From assembly GCA_024460105.1 (NCBI GenBank), contig JANFXS010000002.1, positions 434,001-498,000 of the forward strand: DNA of 64,000 nt, written 5' to 3'. This stretch comes from Anaerotignum faecicola. GTDB lineage: Bacteria; Bacillota; Clostridia; Lachnospirales; Anaerotignaceae. The translations under genes and the position numbers were made by a program. The notes under the pieces were generated by a model. The model was not told the DNA's origin, made no database searches, and worked only from the letters and a program-made list of their open reading frames with translations. This document shows positions 8,622-17,581 of this stretch, piece after piece (positions within the stretch are counted from its first letter, which is position 1; every line of letters begins with the position of its first letter).

Positions 8622-9092
8622 TTATTCCTGTGTTTTATCCTCTTCTTTTTCTTCCTCATTTTTAACGGGTATTATGGTAACATCCTCTTCAAAATCTTCG
8701 TCGGTTGTACTTTCATCATGTTCATGAAAAACGCCGTCGACAATATCGTCGTCCTTTTTATTCCTATTTTTAATAATGTTCTCAGCAGTTTCGGCAACTG
8801 CTTCGGCAGCCTTTTTTACAACAGGTTTTACATCGTCAACAGCCTTGTCAAGCTTTTCCCCGGCTTTTTTCATAACCGGTTTTGAGTCCTCGACAAGTTT
8901 TTCCGTTTTTTCACTAACAGTTTTGGCAATAGAACTAAGGCTTTCACCCGCTTTGGAAAACACATTGTTGATTTTCTCCGAAATATCCGCGTTTCCTTTT
9001 CCGCCGATTGCATTAAAAAGCCTCTCGGCTTCTTCGACAGTTATAATGCCCTTTTCAACCATGGATAAAATAGCCATTCTCTCTTCTTTCAT
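8622..9092 (-). CDS. YvlB/SHOCT-like small protein with acidic C terminus
   Basis: This is a 156-aa protein. Its first 30 residues (MKEERMAILSMVEKGIITVE, then EAERLFNAI) match the short helical-hairpin domain found at the start of YvlB-like and SHOCT-type proteins. Residues about 35-110 form a Lys/Glu/Ala/Val-rich amphipathic region with repeated KPVMKKAGEKLDKAVDDVKPVVKKA units, likely a coiled coil or long helix. The last 40 residues are very acidic. No enzymatic motif or membrane segment is present. The N-terminal domain usually mediates oligomerisation, and YvlB relatives are linked to envelope stress. The ATG follows GGAGG. Function here is unknown. Confidence 0.6.
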   Translation of the reverse strand: MKEERMAILSMVEKGIITVEEAERLFNAIGGKGNADISEKINNVFSKAGESLSSIAKTVSEKTEKLVEDSKPVMKKAGEKLDKAVDDVKPVVKKAAEAVAETAENIIKNRNKKDDDIVDGVFHEHDESTTDEDFEEDVTIIPVKNEEEKEEDKTQE

Positions 9093-9127
9093 TATATTGC
9101 CTCCTTAATCAGTTTATTAATTTTAAC

Positions 9128-10276
9128 TTACGCAAAATCATCGGGCCTTTTTCCCCTTTTTCCGAAATAATACAATATAGCCTGCACAATCCTTTCCGAA
9201 GCCATACCGTCTCCAAACGGGTTTTTTGCCTTAGCCATTTTGCTGTACATATCTTTATCTGTCAATAGTTCCTCTGCAAGGGCGAATACCTTTCCTTCAT
9301 CCGTTCCTGCAAGCTTAAGTGTTCCGGCCTCAATGCCTTCCGGCCTTTCCGTAACATTGCGCAAAACAAGAACGGGCTTGCCCATGCTCGGAACTTCCTC
9401 CTGAAGCCCGCCGCTGTCTGTCATTACAAAATATGATCTGCTCATAAGATTGTGCATATCCTTTAAATCAAGCGGCTCTGTAAGATGTATATTCGGCGTG
9501 TTGCCGAGTATCCTGTAAACAGGTTCCATAACCGCCGGATTCTTATGAACGGCATATACAACTTCCACATCTTTAAACTTTTCCGCAACAGCCTTTACCG
9601 CCCGGCATATATTTTCAAGCGGAGCTCCGAGGTTTTCCCTCCTGTGGGCCGTCATGGCAATAACCCGCTTGTTTTCAAAGTCTATATTATTTAATACGTG
9701 CACGGAAAACAAATAGTCTTTTTTTATTGTAGATTTAAGCGCGTCTATAACAGTGTTTCCTGTTATAAAAATATTTTCATTGTCAATATTTTCTTTATGG
9801 AGATTCATCGCCGAAAGCTTGGTGGGGGCAAAATGCAAATCGGCAATAGCCCCTGTAAGTCGCCTGTTCATTTCTTCCGGGAAAGGCTCATATTTATTGT
9901 ATGTCCTAAGCCCGGCTTCCACATGCCCCACCTTTATTTGGCTGTAATATGCCGCTAGGCTTCCGGCAAAAGTGGTGGTCGTATCTCCATGTACAAGCAC
10001 TATATCCGGCTTTTCCTTACGCATTACTTCCGAAAGCCCTGTGAGGGCATTCGTCGTAATTGTTTCAAGCGTTTGTTTTTCTTTCATTATATTAAGATCG
10101 TAATCAGGCTTAAGGCTGAATATCTCAAGCACCTGATCGAGCATCTGCCTGTGCTGCGCCGTAACGCATACGACGCTTTCACATAACGGTTCATTCTCAA
10201 GCGCTTTAACAAGAGGGGCCATTTTAATTGCCTCGGGCCTTGTTCCGAAAACGCTCATAACTTTTATTTTATCCAA
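9128..10276 (-). CDS. wecB: UDP-N-acetylglucosamine 2-epimerase (non-hydrolysing)
   Basis: The protein (about 382 aa) interconverts UDP-GlcNAc and UDP-ManNAc, the entry to ManNAc-containing wall polymers or teichoic-acid linkage units. Family motifs are clear: VFGTRPEAIKMAPL at the N terminus, LVHGDTTTTFAGSLAA, HVEAGLRTYN, MTAHRRENLG and TDSGGLQEEVPSMGKPVLVLR with the UDP-binding acids. I place the start at TTG 10276, spaced correctly from AGAGGT. The more upstream TTG (10294) lies inside that ribosome site. It overlaps the last 13 bp of the upstream membrane-protein gene, so the genes are co-translated in an operon that also includes a radical SAM gene. Confidence 0.93.
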   Translation of the reverse strand: MDKIKVMSVFGTRPEAIKMAPLVKALENEPLCESVVCVTAQHRQMLDQVLEIFSLKPDYDLNIMKEKQTLETITTNALTGLSEVMRKEKPDIVLVHGDTTTTFAGSLAAYYSQIKVGHVEAGLRTYNKYEPFPEEMNRRLTGAIADLHFAPTKLSAMNLHKENIDNENIFITGNTVIDALKSTIKKDYLFSVHVLNNIDFENKRVIAMTAHRRENLGAPLENICRAVKAVAEKFKDVEVVYAVHKNPAVMEPVYRILGNTPNIHLTEPLDLKDMHNLMSRSYFVMTDSGGLQEEVPSMGKPVLVLRNVTERPEGIEAGTLKLAGTDEGKVFALAEELLTDKDMYSKMAKAKNPFGDGMASERIVQAILYYFGKRGKRPDDFA

Positions 10277-11115
10277 TTTAATACCTCTTTCCAAAGTTCT
10301 TCAAACATTCGGCCAAAACCAACGCCAGTCTTTATCCTGATAATAAACAATATTACTACAGCCGCCGATATAAAAACAAAAATACCGCTCCTTATAAGTA
10401 CCCTGTTGATCCTTTTATTCCTTCTGTTCTCGTTTTTATATAAATCGCCCTGAACATATACGCCGCCCAGTATTCCCCTTCTTGCCTCCATTATAAAGTG
10501 TTCCCGTTTTTTTAATAATAGGAAAGCTTTGCGCGTCATGTTAAATATATATTCTTTGCCGTTTTGCACGCCTTTAATTGCAAACCTTCCGCCGAACTGA
10601 ACGTTGTTTTTCCTGCCCTGTCTTAGAGGACTGCAATGTATAAGCACAAAATTTTCTTTTTTTGAAAAAAACCTGTCCAAAGCCGTAACCGAAACTGGAA
10701 GCATAACCGCCCCCTCCCCCGCTCCGGCAATAATCGAAACAACCGTCCGCTGAGCTTTGTTAAGCGCCTCGAGGGATTTTCCGAAATATCCAAGCGTTAT
10801 GCACTGATAAATGCAGTAGGAACACACAACAAAATTTATGCACAGCAGTGTGATTATCACCCTTTTTTTGTTTTTCCTTTCGCCGGTATGCCAAAGTTTT
10901 ATCCCCCAGAGCGAATATGCGGTTATAAAAAACATATAAAACGAAATAACTATCACAAGGCCGTTAATCACCATACCGTCGTTAACGGTATAAGCCATCA
11001 TAAAAGTAGGTATGCACCAAAAAAGAGTTATCAGCCATTCGCGCCTGCCTGTAACAGTGGCCGCAATCAGCGCAAAGAAAAACTGTATAACAGATATAAT
11101 CCCTATAAAAGCCAT
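10264..11115 (-). CDS. Multi-pass membrane protein of unknown function
   Basis: I do not recognise this 283-aa protein. It has four hydrophobic segments in the first 115 residues (about 3-20, 28-45, 49-70, 86-108) and a possible short one near 125-140. A basic, soluble-looking region follows (about 150-225) with predicted strands such as VQFGGRFAIKGVQNGKEYIF. One final transmembrane helix lies near 237-257, then a short tail. It starts 18 bp after the radical SAM gene and overlaps the start of wecB by 13 bp. The coupling suggests a role in making or exporting a cell-surface sugar, but that is inference from position only. Confidence 0.6.
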   Translation of the reverse strand: MAFIGIISVIQFFFALIAATVTGRREWLITLFWCIPTFMMAYTVNDGMVINGLVIVISFYMFFITAYSLWGIKLWHTGERKNKKRVIITLLCINFVVCSYCIYQCITLGYFGKSLEALNKAQRTVVSIIAGAGEGAVMLPVSVTALDRFFSKKENFVLIHCSPLRQGRKNNVQFGGRFAIKGVQNGKEYIFNMTRKAFLLLKKREHFIMEARRGILGGVYVQGDLYKNENRRNKRINRVLIRSGIFVFISAAVVILFIIRIKTGVGFGRMFEELWKEVLNWIK

Positions 11116-11133
11116 TGCGCCACCTGCCCGACG

Positions 11134-12006
11134 TTAAATTCCCCTGTATCTTTCATCTTTAAAGACGCCGTTCTTTTCAGCCTGTTCGATTTGGCGGAGC
11201 ATAAGCTCCCTGTCCTTGTTAAACGTGCCTTTAAGCGATATATAATTTGAAGCGTGGTTGGAGCGGAAAACAGTTCCCTCGGCGTCTACGTTCTGTATAA
11301 AAAGCCGAACTTCCTGAAGTATCTCGCGCGGGCCCAAAAGTTCAAAACGGCCGGCACGATGATCCTCATAAAGCGGCGTTCCAGGTTCCACCATCAAAGT
11401 CAAAAACCCAACGTATTCCGGCTTAATGGCAGTTATAAGCCTAGCTGAATTTATTGCGTGCTCTTCAACCCTGTTCCGGCCTCCGAGGCCTGAAATAAGC
11501 GTTATGGAAAGCGCCATGCCGGCTTTCCTGATTTTAATGCCCGCTTCAATAATTTCAGCGGAAGTAGCTCCTTTTTTAACGTCTTTCAAAACTACGTCGT
11601 CGCCGCTTTCGGCTCCCATATATATCATATCAAGCCCCGCATCTTTAAGCGCCTTAAGTTCCTCGTCAGTTTTCATAAGCACGTCGGCAGGAGCTCCGTA
11701 AGCCGAAATCCTTTCAACCTCGGGGAAAATTTCCTTTATCTTTTCAAGTATATAAAGCAGGTCTTTCGTTTTAACAATAAGCGCGTCGCCGTCCGCAAGG
11801 AATATCCTCCTTACGCGGATGTTCCCGTAATATTTCCTCGCCATTAAAAGGTCTTCTATAACCTCGTCTAATTTCCTTATTCTAAACCTTTTATCTTTAA
11901 ACATTGCGCAAAAAGTGCATGTATTCCTTGCACAGCCGATTGTAAGCTGGATTATGAGGCTTCCTGCCTCGCTGGGTGGTCTGTAAACAACGCCTTCATA
12001 TCTCAT
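11134..12006 (-). CDS. Radical SAM protein (uncharacterised clostridial family)
   Basis: This 290-aa protein carries a radical SAM domain. The cluster motif lies near the N terminus as CARNTCTFC (Cys spacing C-x4-C-x2-C, one longer than the textbook C-x3-C-x2-C). I recall the same spacing in related clostridial proteins beginning MRYEGxVYRPPSEA. Further radical SAM landmarks are FLADGDALI, ISAYGAP, MIYMGAESGDD and ITLISGLGG, which fit the SAM-binding beta strands. No SPASM or B12 domain is attached. The substrate is unknown. It is the first gene of a three-gene operon with the unknown membrane protein and wecB. ATG 12006 follows AGAGGT. Confidence 0.8.
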   Translation of the reverse strand: MRYEGVVYRPPSEAGSLIIQLTIGCARNTCTFCAMFKDKRFRIRKLDEVIEDLLMARKYYGNIRVRRIFLADGDALIVKTKDLLYILEKIKEIFPEVERISAYGAPADVLMKTDEELKALKDAGLDMIYMGAESGDDVVLKDVKKGATSAEIIEAGIKIRKAGMALSITLISGLGGRNRVEEHAINSARLITAIKPEYVGFLTLMVEPGTPLYEDHRAGRFELLGPREILQEVRLFIQNVDAEGTVFRSNHASNYISLKGTFNKDRELMLRQIEQAEKNGVFKDERYRGI

Positions 12007-12097
12007 TAAAAAATACCTCTTTCATTAAAATTGTATATTTAATATATTATAATTTTTTTATATCTTTTTATCAATAAAAATATGCAAAATTAATAAA

Positions 12098-12130
12098 TTA
12101 CGGCGGCATTACGTTCAAATGCCGCCGTAA
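12098..12130 (-). terminator. Terminator of the SLH protein gene
   Basis: TTACGGCGGCATT (12098-12110) and AATGCCGCCGTAA (12118-12130) form a 13-bp perfect stem. On the minus strand it is followed by TTTATTAATTTTG. It lies 125 bp after the SLH gene stop at 12255. Confidence 0.65.
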
Positions 12131-12254
12131 CTCCACGCCTATATGTTCATAACACAATGCCTTAGGCTCATAACGGCTCAAAAACTGCTTCACGCCGTCC
12201 TAAAACCGCCATATTTATAACCTAAGCATTTTTTATGGTATTCGGCCTCTAAAT

Positions 12255-14582
12255 TCAAATCCTCTTAGCTTCGATTTTAACTATAACCCCGTTGTCGACC
12301 ATACATTCAACGGAAAAATCCTCGCCGTTTGTATACCATCTGCCGTAAAGGTTCTGGAAATCATAGGCTTTGCTCTCATCGGAATATTTTACAACAAGTT
12401 CCTCGTCGGAGGCAACCTGGTACTGCCTGCTGCCTTCTGATGATGAAAGCGTTATATAGCCTTTTTTCATGTCAGAAATTTTACCGCTTACAGAGGTAAT
12501 CTCTATGGTTACATTTCTCGCTATATCTTCCGAGAATATTACAGTTGCATCCATTTCTTCCCCGAACTCATATCCTTCCAGTATTTCGTCGAGTTCCGTT
12601 TCTTTTCCATCCACATTATACAGCGTGTCTTCCGAGAAATAAACCGTCTTGCCGCCCACTTTTATTCCGTTGCCATTTAAGCCTTTAACTTTTCCCGAAA
12701 TTTTGTCATAGCTTTCGGAATCTATATCGGCGACAATCCGTGTGACGACAGACTTGCTGTTTATCGTCAGCTTGACTTTTGTTTTGCCCGGTATATAAAC
12801 TTCTTTAAAATTGCCGAAATTAACCTTTGAGCCGTCGGAGTATTTAACGTCGACGTCATCGGCAAGCAGATATTCGTTCTCAAAGCCGGAATCGGTCACG
12901 ATAGTAATGTTGTTATCCGTGAGATTTTTAACCGTTACATATTTTCCCTCTTCCGATACGGCCTCGATTTTGGTAACTTTTTTCCGGTCGTTAAGATAAA
13001 CAGTCGCCGATATTTCAGTTCCGCCGTTAACTTTCCTCTCAAGGCTCGATAACGTTATCTCGTCGCCTTCGTAAACGACTTTCGGCGCGCCTTCAAAATA
13101 GTATCCCGTGGAATCGTCCGTTGAGGTTGAAAGGCTGATTTTTTCGTCCGTTATCTTATTAATCATACCGCTAGCCGTACCTCCCGACTGCGAGTATGAA
13201 ACCGTCATCTTTTCAACTTCTTTGGAATCGTCCAGTTCAGCCCTTATAAAAAGCTCGCTGTCATTTTCAAGAGCATCGGAAATATCGCCTATTTTTGCCG
13301 TTTTGCCGTCCAGCTTAATTTTAACGCCGTCGGCTATGTCAAAGGATTTCTCGTTTCCCCGCGTGCGCATAATTGTCACTTCACTTGAGTCTATGTCGCT
13401 TATTGTTCCCTCTACAACCCCTGTTTCGCCTGACGCCGCAATATCCGACGCTTGTCCTGCCGAAAGCTTAACCGTTACGTCAACCGTAAGCCCATTGTCT
13501 ATTACGTCTGATATATCGGCTGCTGACGCTTTCTCTCCATTAAGGGTTACGGACGCCGCGCCGGAAATATTGTATGCCTGCTGCGAACCGTCGTTAAGAT
13601 TAACGGCAATTTTCTTATTTGTGATATTATTTACGGTTCCCGTAACTATTGAATCGTTTGCGGATTTCGCGCCGCCTTTTTCAACGGAGCCGCTTGTTAT
13701 AAAGTTTCCGGTATAATTAAGCGTAACCTCGTCGCCTTCGGAAATATCCGCTATGTCGGTTTTTCCGGCGTCGGTTTTGATCGGCGTGCCTTTAACGCCG
13801 CTTAATTTTATCTGCGATCCGTCTTTCCCCGTCACATTTATTTCAATTATATTCCCCGATTTATTCAGTCCGCTTACTGTTCCGGAAACAGAGCTGTCGG
13901 AAACGTCTATATCCTCGCCTGAAATAAAACCGTATGTTTTTGTCGCCACAACTGCCATTTCAGCCCTGTTTATAAAATTATCCGGGTTAAAGTTCTTATT
14001 GCTGTCGCCTACAAGTATATTTTTCTCTGCAAGCAGATTTACATACGGCGCCGCCTTTTCGGAAATCTTTGAACTGTCGTTAAAACCGAAATCTTTTTCA
14101 TCTTCCGCATTCTCGTCAATAGCCCTTCCGAATATAAGCGCAACGTCCTCGCGCGTCGCATTTTCGCCCGAGCCGTCGGTTTCGACAAATCCTGCTATAT
14201 CTTCAACGGATATAATACCGTTTTCAAGGCAGTATGCCGTCGCTTCATGCGCCCATTCCGGTATGCCGCTGCGCTCCATAACCATTTTCCATTTAGCGGT
14301 TACGGCCTCCGACGGTTCAGCGCGCCCCTGGTCTTTAAGTATGTTGTATATAAGCTGCACCGTTTCGCAGTATGTAACCTTGTCTTTTGCCCTGAAAACG
14401 CTCGTACCGTCGCCGTTTTCCTGACCAACCATAAGGCCGAGATCCGCAACTTTGACAATATAATTCTTAGCGCCTTCCCATGGCACATTATTTATATCCG
14501 AAAATGTTATCGAAGCCATACAAATAGTAGCGCAGCTTATTGTAGCCGCCGCAGTTATAAACGCCGACATTTTCCTTTTCAT
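12255..14582 (-). CDS. S-layer homology (SLH) domain surface protein with seven beta-type repeats
   Basis: The 775-aa product starts with a signal peptide (MKRKMSAFITAAATISCATICMASI, shown only in outline). Three SLH-type modules follow, about residues 27-80 (FSDINNVPWEGAKNYIVKVA), 103-160 (PEWAHEATAYCLENGIIS) and 170-225 (APYVNLLAEKNILVGD then INRAEMAV). SLH domains bind pyruvylated secondary cell-wall polymer and anchor proteins outside the cell. The remainder is seven related units of about 65-80 residues. Each opens with a motif such as SGTVSGL, VTGTVNNI, VEGTISDI, ASGMINKI, ISGKVKGL or VSGKISDM and is rich in Asp, Ser, Thr and Val. No catalytic motif is seen. GGGAGGGG precedes the ATG. 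A structural or adhesive surface role is inferred. Confidence 0.85.
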   Translation of the reverse strand: MKRKMSAFITAAATISCATICMASITFSDINNVPWEGAKNYIVKVADLGLMVGQENGDGTSVFRAKDKVTYCETVQLIYNILKDQGRAEPSEAVTAKWKMVMERSGIPEWAHEATAYCLENGIISVEDIAGFVETDGSGENATREDVALIFGRAIDENAEDEKDFGFNDSSKISEKAAPYVNLLAEKNILVGDSNKNFNPDNFINRAEMAVVATKTYGFISGEDIDVSDSSVSGTVSGLNKSGNIIEINVTGKDGSQIKLSGVKGTPIKTDAGKTDIADISEGDEVTLNYTGNFITSGSVEKGGAKSANDSIVTGTVNNITNKKIAVNLNDGSQQAYNISGAASVTLNGEKASAADISDVIDNGLTVDVTVKLSAGQASDIAASGETGVVEGTISDIDSSEVTIMRTRGNEKSFDIADGVKIKLDGKTAKIGDISDALENDSELFIRAELDDSKEVEKMTVSYSQSGGTASGMINKITDEKISLSTSTDDSTGYYFEGAPKVVYEGDEITLSSLERKVNGGTEISATVYLNDRKKVTKIEAVSEEGKYVTVKNLTDNNITIVTDSGFENEYLLADDVDVKYSDGSKVNFGNFKEVYIPGKTKVKLTINSKSVVTRIVADIDSESYDKISGKVKGLNGNGIKVGGKTVYFSEDTLYNVDGKETELDEILEGYEFGEEMDATVIFSEDIARNVTIEITSVSGKISDMKKGYITLSSSEGSRQYQVASDEELVVKYSDESKAYDFQNLYGRWYTNGEDFSVECMVDNGVIVKIEAKRI

Positions 14583-14712
14583 AAATTACCCCTCCCTTAA
14601 AGATTTAAATATGAATATTTTGCCACATATATATTTTAACACATATCCAATCGGTTTTGTACAAATAATCCGCCGATATTCTTACAATTTATTTAAGTTT
14701 TAAACAGCCTCC

Positions 14713-14960
14713 GTTTACAAGAGCAAATACGGTTTTAACGGGCGTCGGCGGAGAAATGGCTGTGTTAAAGCCGCTTTCCGTAAGGAGCCTCTGGCATGCG
14801 CGTCTTTGCCTTGCTCTTATGCCGCCAACGTCCGTTAAAACTCACAAACCTCACAAGATAAAAATTTTTTGTAGTTTAATTCGCGCGGCTCCTACAGCAG
14901 GCGTATAAAGCTTGAAATGCTGAAAATTTTTTCTTGTTTGGCGCGTGTGTCCTTGTAAAC
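14713..14960 (+). repeat. MITE-like dispersed repeat, copy R1
   Basis: The copy starts with GTTTACAAG and ends with CTTGTAAAC, a perfect 9-bp terminal inverted repeat. Internal blocks shared with the other copies are ACGGTTTTAACGG, GCTGTGTTAAAGCCG, TGCTCTTATGCCGC, CCGTTAAAACT, AAAAATTTTTTG and TGCTGAAAATTTTTTC. There is no open reading frame of note. Confidence 0.7.
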
Positions 14961-14989
14961 TGTAAACCGTATTACAAAATGCAAATAAA

Positions 14990-15034
14990 AAATCCTGATT
15001 TTAAATAAGGCCTAAAGCCTGAAAATCAGGATTT
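14990..15034 (-). terminator. Terminator at the end of feoB
   Basis: AAATCCTGATTTT (14990-15002) and AAAATCAGGATTT (15022-15034) form a 13-bp perfect stem, followed on the minus strand by TTTTTTATTTG. It lies 130 bp after the stop of the feoB 3' half and would be the native terminator of intact feoAB. Confidence 0.75.
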
Positions 15035-15163
15035 CAAATCATTATATAAACCGCATACACATTTGTATTGCAAAGCTTTCGCATTTAAATGCCTTGCTGA
15101 CAGAAGAGCCTTTTCACTGTAAAAATCCACGTTATAAAATACGGCGCATATTGTCTAAGCCCA

Positions 15164-15890
15164 TTAGATAAAAATTGCGCCCAGACTGCAAAAAGCATTA
15201 ATGCATATGCATATCGTCATTCCCACTAATGTCGGGAATATAAAAGAAAATACAGTCCATTTTATACTTCCCGTTTCCTTTTTAATTGTCAAAAGCGTTG
15301 TCGCGCACGGGAAATGGTTAAGCGAAAACATAATAACACATACCGCCGTTACAAGCGTCCAGCCGTTTTGTACAAAAAGCCCGTAAACTTCTGCATTTGA
15401 TGAGAGTTCCATTAAAGAACTGCTTTGAAGATAGTACATTATTAATATAGGTATAACTATTTCATTGGCCGGCAGTCCCAATATAAAAGCCGCAAGTATA
15501 ATCCCGTTCATTCCCATAAGAGTTCCCAACGGATCGAGAAACGACGCGAACGCTGACAGTATGCTTGTATCTCCTAACGTTACATTCTGCATTATCCAAA
15601 TCAATGCCCCGCACGGCACCGCAACGCTTACGGCACGGCCCAAAACAAAAAGCGTTCTGTCAAGAAGGCTTCTTATTATAATTTGAAATATCTGCGGCCT
15701 CCGGTATGGCGGAAGTTCCAGAACGAAAGACGACGGCTCTCCTTTCAGCGCTGTTTCCGAAAGTAATTTTGAAGAAAACAGCGTTATAATAATGCCCGTT
15801 ACGATTATCAAAAGCACAAACATACCGGCGGCAAAACTGCTTTGCCCTCCCGCAAGGAATACCGACGCGATCAATATAATTGTCGGGAAT
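15164..15890 (-). pseudogene. feoB: feoB 3' half, ferrous iron transporter C-terminal part, separated by element insertion
   Basis: This is the C-terminal half of the Fe2+ permease FeoB. From residue-equivalent RFPTIILIASVFLAGG onward it shows several membrane segments, with typical FeoB text such as PPYRRPQ, GRAVSVAVPCGALIWIM, GLPANEIVIPILIMYY and HFPCATTLLTIKKETGS. The feoB homology stops abruptly at 15888-15890, where the att core lies. An open frame continues to 16000 into element sequence, giving a chimeric 278-aa product with unrelated N-terminal residues. The 5' half lies at 28149-29266. Joining both at the shared ATT restores a 1842-bp frame (613 codons plus stop) reading NGRFPT across the joint. 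As integrated, no full transporter can be made. Confidence 0.9.
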
Positions 15891-15912
15891 ACGCGCCTGT
15901 CAAAAGGGCAAC
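15880..15912 (-). other. Attachment site at the feoB 3' junction (attL/attR-type)
   Basis: On the minus strand the element arm GTTGCCCTTTT (15902-15912) is followed by GACAGGCGCGT, the core ATT (15888-15890) and the feoB codons CCCGACA. The core is identical at the other junction, and the arm is the inverted partner of GTCGCCC at 28126-28132. Confidence 0.8.
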
Positions 15913-16027
15913 TTTTTATGCCCGTCCTAAAAATGCGGCAAGAATCAGCAATAATATTCCCATCGGCCGTAAAGCCGCATAAAAGGCCGTTTAAAATCAA
16001 AATATAAATTTATTTTCACAATAAAAT

Positions 16028-16059
16028 AAAGCCAAAGCGATAATATACGCTTTGGCTTT
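16028..16059 (-). terminator. Terminator of the element catabolic operon
   Basis: AAAGCCAAAGCG (16028-16039) and CGCTTTGGCTTT (16048-16059) form a 12-bp perfect stem with an 8-nt loop. On the minus strand it is followed by ATTTTATTG. It lies 25 bp after the pdxA-like stop and insulates the element from feoB. Confidence 0.8.
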
Positions 16060-16083
16060 GAGGATTATTTATTCAGATATTTA

Positions 16084-17079
16084 TTAATTGCCGCACATAC
16101 TTATTACACAATCGACAGCCGCTTCAAAGGCCGTGCTTTCGGCAACGCCTTTCCCGGCAATATCAAACGCCGTTCCATGCGCGCATGTCGCAATAGGCGC
16201 TTTTATTCCTCCGGCAATAGTAACGCCTTTTGAAAAGCCTTTCAGCTTCATGGCTATTTGCCCTTGGTCATGATACATCGTAACAACGCCGTCATATTCT
16301 CCGTCAAAAGCTTTTATAAACAATACGTCGGAAGATACGGGGCCCGAAACGTCGATGCCGTTTCCGACGGCTTTCTTTACAGCCGGAATAATCGCGTCAA
16401 TTTCTTCACGGCCGCATTTTCCTCCTTCTCCGCAGTGGGGGTTTAAAGCCGCCACTCCTATGCGCGGATTTTTTATGCCGTTGGCTTTTATCGTATCGCT
16501 AATAAGCATCACGGCGTCATAAACGCTTTTTTCGGTTATGCTTCCGCTTACTTCGCTTATCGGTATATGGCTCGTCACACGGCTTGTCCACAGACCGTTA
16601 AGGGCGTTTATTTCGCCGGACGGTCCGTTCTGGCTGAAAATTTTCGCAAAATATTCATGCTCGCTTTCACATCCCAAGCCGGCCAATATCATAGCCTCTT
16701 TATTGAAAGGTGCAAATGCAAATCCGCTGATAATTCCGTCGTTATAAAGCCCGGCGGCTAAATCCATCTGCTTTATGCAGCTTCTGCCGCACTTTTCACT
16801 TACGGCCGCAAACGGCGCGTCTTCCGGCATAACGTCGTTTAAATCCCAAAAATAAATACCGTCTTTGCCGTTACCGTATTCGTCCATAGAACTTATATAT
16901 TCGACGCCAATCTTTTCTCCGACAATATTTTCGGCTCTTTCGAATATCGGCTTTGAACCTATTAAAAGAATTACGCAGCTTTTTTTATATTTTTCCCTGC
17001 TTAAAGCTTTCACAACAATCTCGGCGCCCACTCCGGCCGCGTCGCCCAAAAGAATCGCTATCCTTTTTTTTCCGCTCAT
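16084..17079 (-). CDS. PdxA-family 4-phospho acid dehydrogenase (PdxA2-like)
   Basis: The 331-aa protein belongs to the PdxA family of metal-dependent NAD dehydrogenases that oxidise and decarboxylate 4-phosphohydroxy-L-threonine or related acids. Family marks are the N-terminal GDAAGVGAEI (usually GDPAGIGPE), SHIPISEVSG, LNPHCGEGG with a metal-binding His, and MYHDQGQIAMKLKGF with another metal His. It is the last gene of a TRAP-transporter/cyclase/dehydrogenase operon, not with vitamin B6 genes. A catabolic role on a 4-phospho sugar acid (erythronate or threonate type, as known for PdxA2) is therefore more likely than PLP synthesis. No DUF1537 kinase, its usual partner, is present in the window. 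It starts 2 bp after the DctQ gene. Confidence 0.85.
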   Translation of the reverse strand: MSGKKRIAILLGDAAGVGAEIVVKALSREKYKKSCVILLIGSKPIFERAENIVGEKIGVEYISSMDEYGNGKDGIYFWDLNDVMPEDAPFAAVSEKCGRSCIKQMDLAAGLYNDGIISGFAFAPFNKEAMILAGLGCESEHEYFAKIFSQNGPSGEINALNGLWTSRVTSHIPISEVSGSITEKSVYDAVMLISDTIKANGIKNPRIGVAALNPHCGEGGKCGREEIDAIIPAVKKAVGNGIDVSGPVSSDVLFIKAFDGEYDGVVTMYHDQGQIAMKLKGFSKGVTIAGGIKAPIATCAHGTAFDIAGKGVAESTAFEAAVDCVISMCGN

Positions 17080-17080
17080 A

Positions 17081-17569
17081 TTATGCGCTCCTTTTTAAAT
17101 CTTTAATAACATGATAAATTTTATAAACGGAAAATACAAGCGTTAAAACCGAACCGATTAAAAATCCGACGTTTATCAGCCATAAAGGATACTGTACAAC
17201 AGGGGTAACTTCCCCCGTCGCAAACTGCGTCATAATCATGGAAACTCCCTGGGCCGAAAGAAATGCGCTAAGCGCAAATGCAAACAAATACTGTATTGTT
17301 TTAAGAATCGTAAAAGCTTTTTTATTTTCGGAAAGCTTTTCTTCCAAAAGGTCAAGGCCTATCAGATCATCCGACAAAAACGCCAGCGCCGAGCAAATGA
17401 AAATCGACCATACAAACAACAGTTTAAGGGTTTCGTCAGACCATGAAGCCGTTGTCTTAAACAGGTTCCTGGCAAATACGGCGTACGTTTCTATTAAAAT
17501 CATAGCTATGCCGATAAAGCCGAACAACGCTTCTATAAATTTTCTTGATTTATGAAAAAATCCCGGCAT
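17081..17569 (-). CDS. dctQ: TRAP transporter small permease (DctQ)
   Basis: The 162-aa protein has four predicted membrane helices, the standard layout for the small TRAP subunit. The DctQ-like segment ETYAVFARNLFKTTASWSDE (about residues 28-47) resembles the conserved region where Trp and Glu follow helix 1, with KLLFVWSIF after it. DctQ joins the large permease DctM in a Na+-driven uptake system fed by the binding protein DctP. The subunits are encoded in the unusual order DctM, DctP, cyclase, DctQ within one minus-strand operon. AGGGGGAA precedes the ATG. The cyclase gene stop lies 12 bp upstream. Confidence 0.88.
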   Translation of the reverse strand: MPGFFHKSRKFIEALFGFIGIAMILIETYAVFARNLFKTTASWSDETLKLLFVWSIFICSALAFLSDDLIGLDLLEEKLSENKKAFTILKTIQYLFAFALSAFLSAQGVSMIMTQFATGEVTPVVQYPLWLINVGFLIGSVLTLVFSVYKIYHVIKDLKRSA

Positions 17570-17581
17570 ATTTCTTCCCCC

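Larger units (their letters stand above)
14583..15163. other. Intergenic region: repeat copy R1 plus terminator
   Basis: No gene is supported in these 580 bp. They contain the putative promoter zone of the SLH gene, one copy of the dispersed MITE-like repeat (14713-14960) and the terminator of the feo operon (14990-15034). Confidence 0.6.

Noticed and set aside
11134-12006. C-x4-C-x2-C cluster motif as a novel radical SAM variant
   Set aside because: I recall the same spacing in related clostridial proteins, so it looks like a family trait rather than an oddity.
16084-17079. Assignment as vitamin B6 biosynthesis pdxA
   Set aside because: The gene is in a TRAP/dehydrogenase operon under sigma-54 control with no other pdx genes, favouring a catabolic PdxA2-type role.
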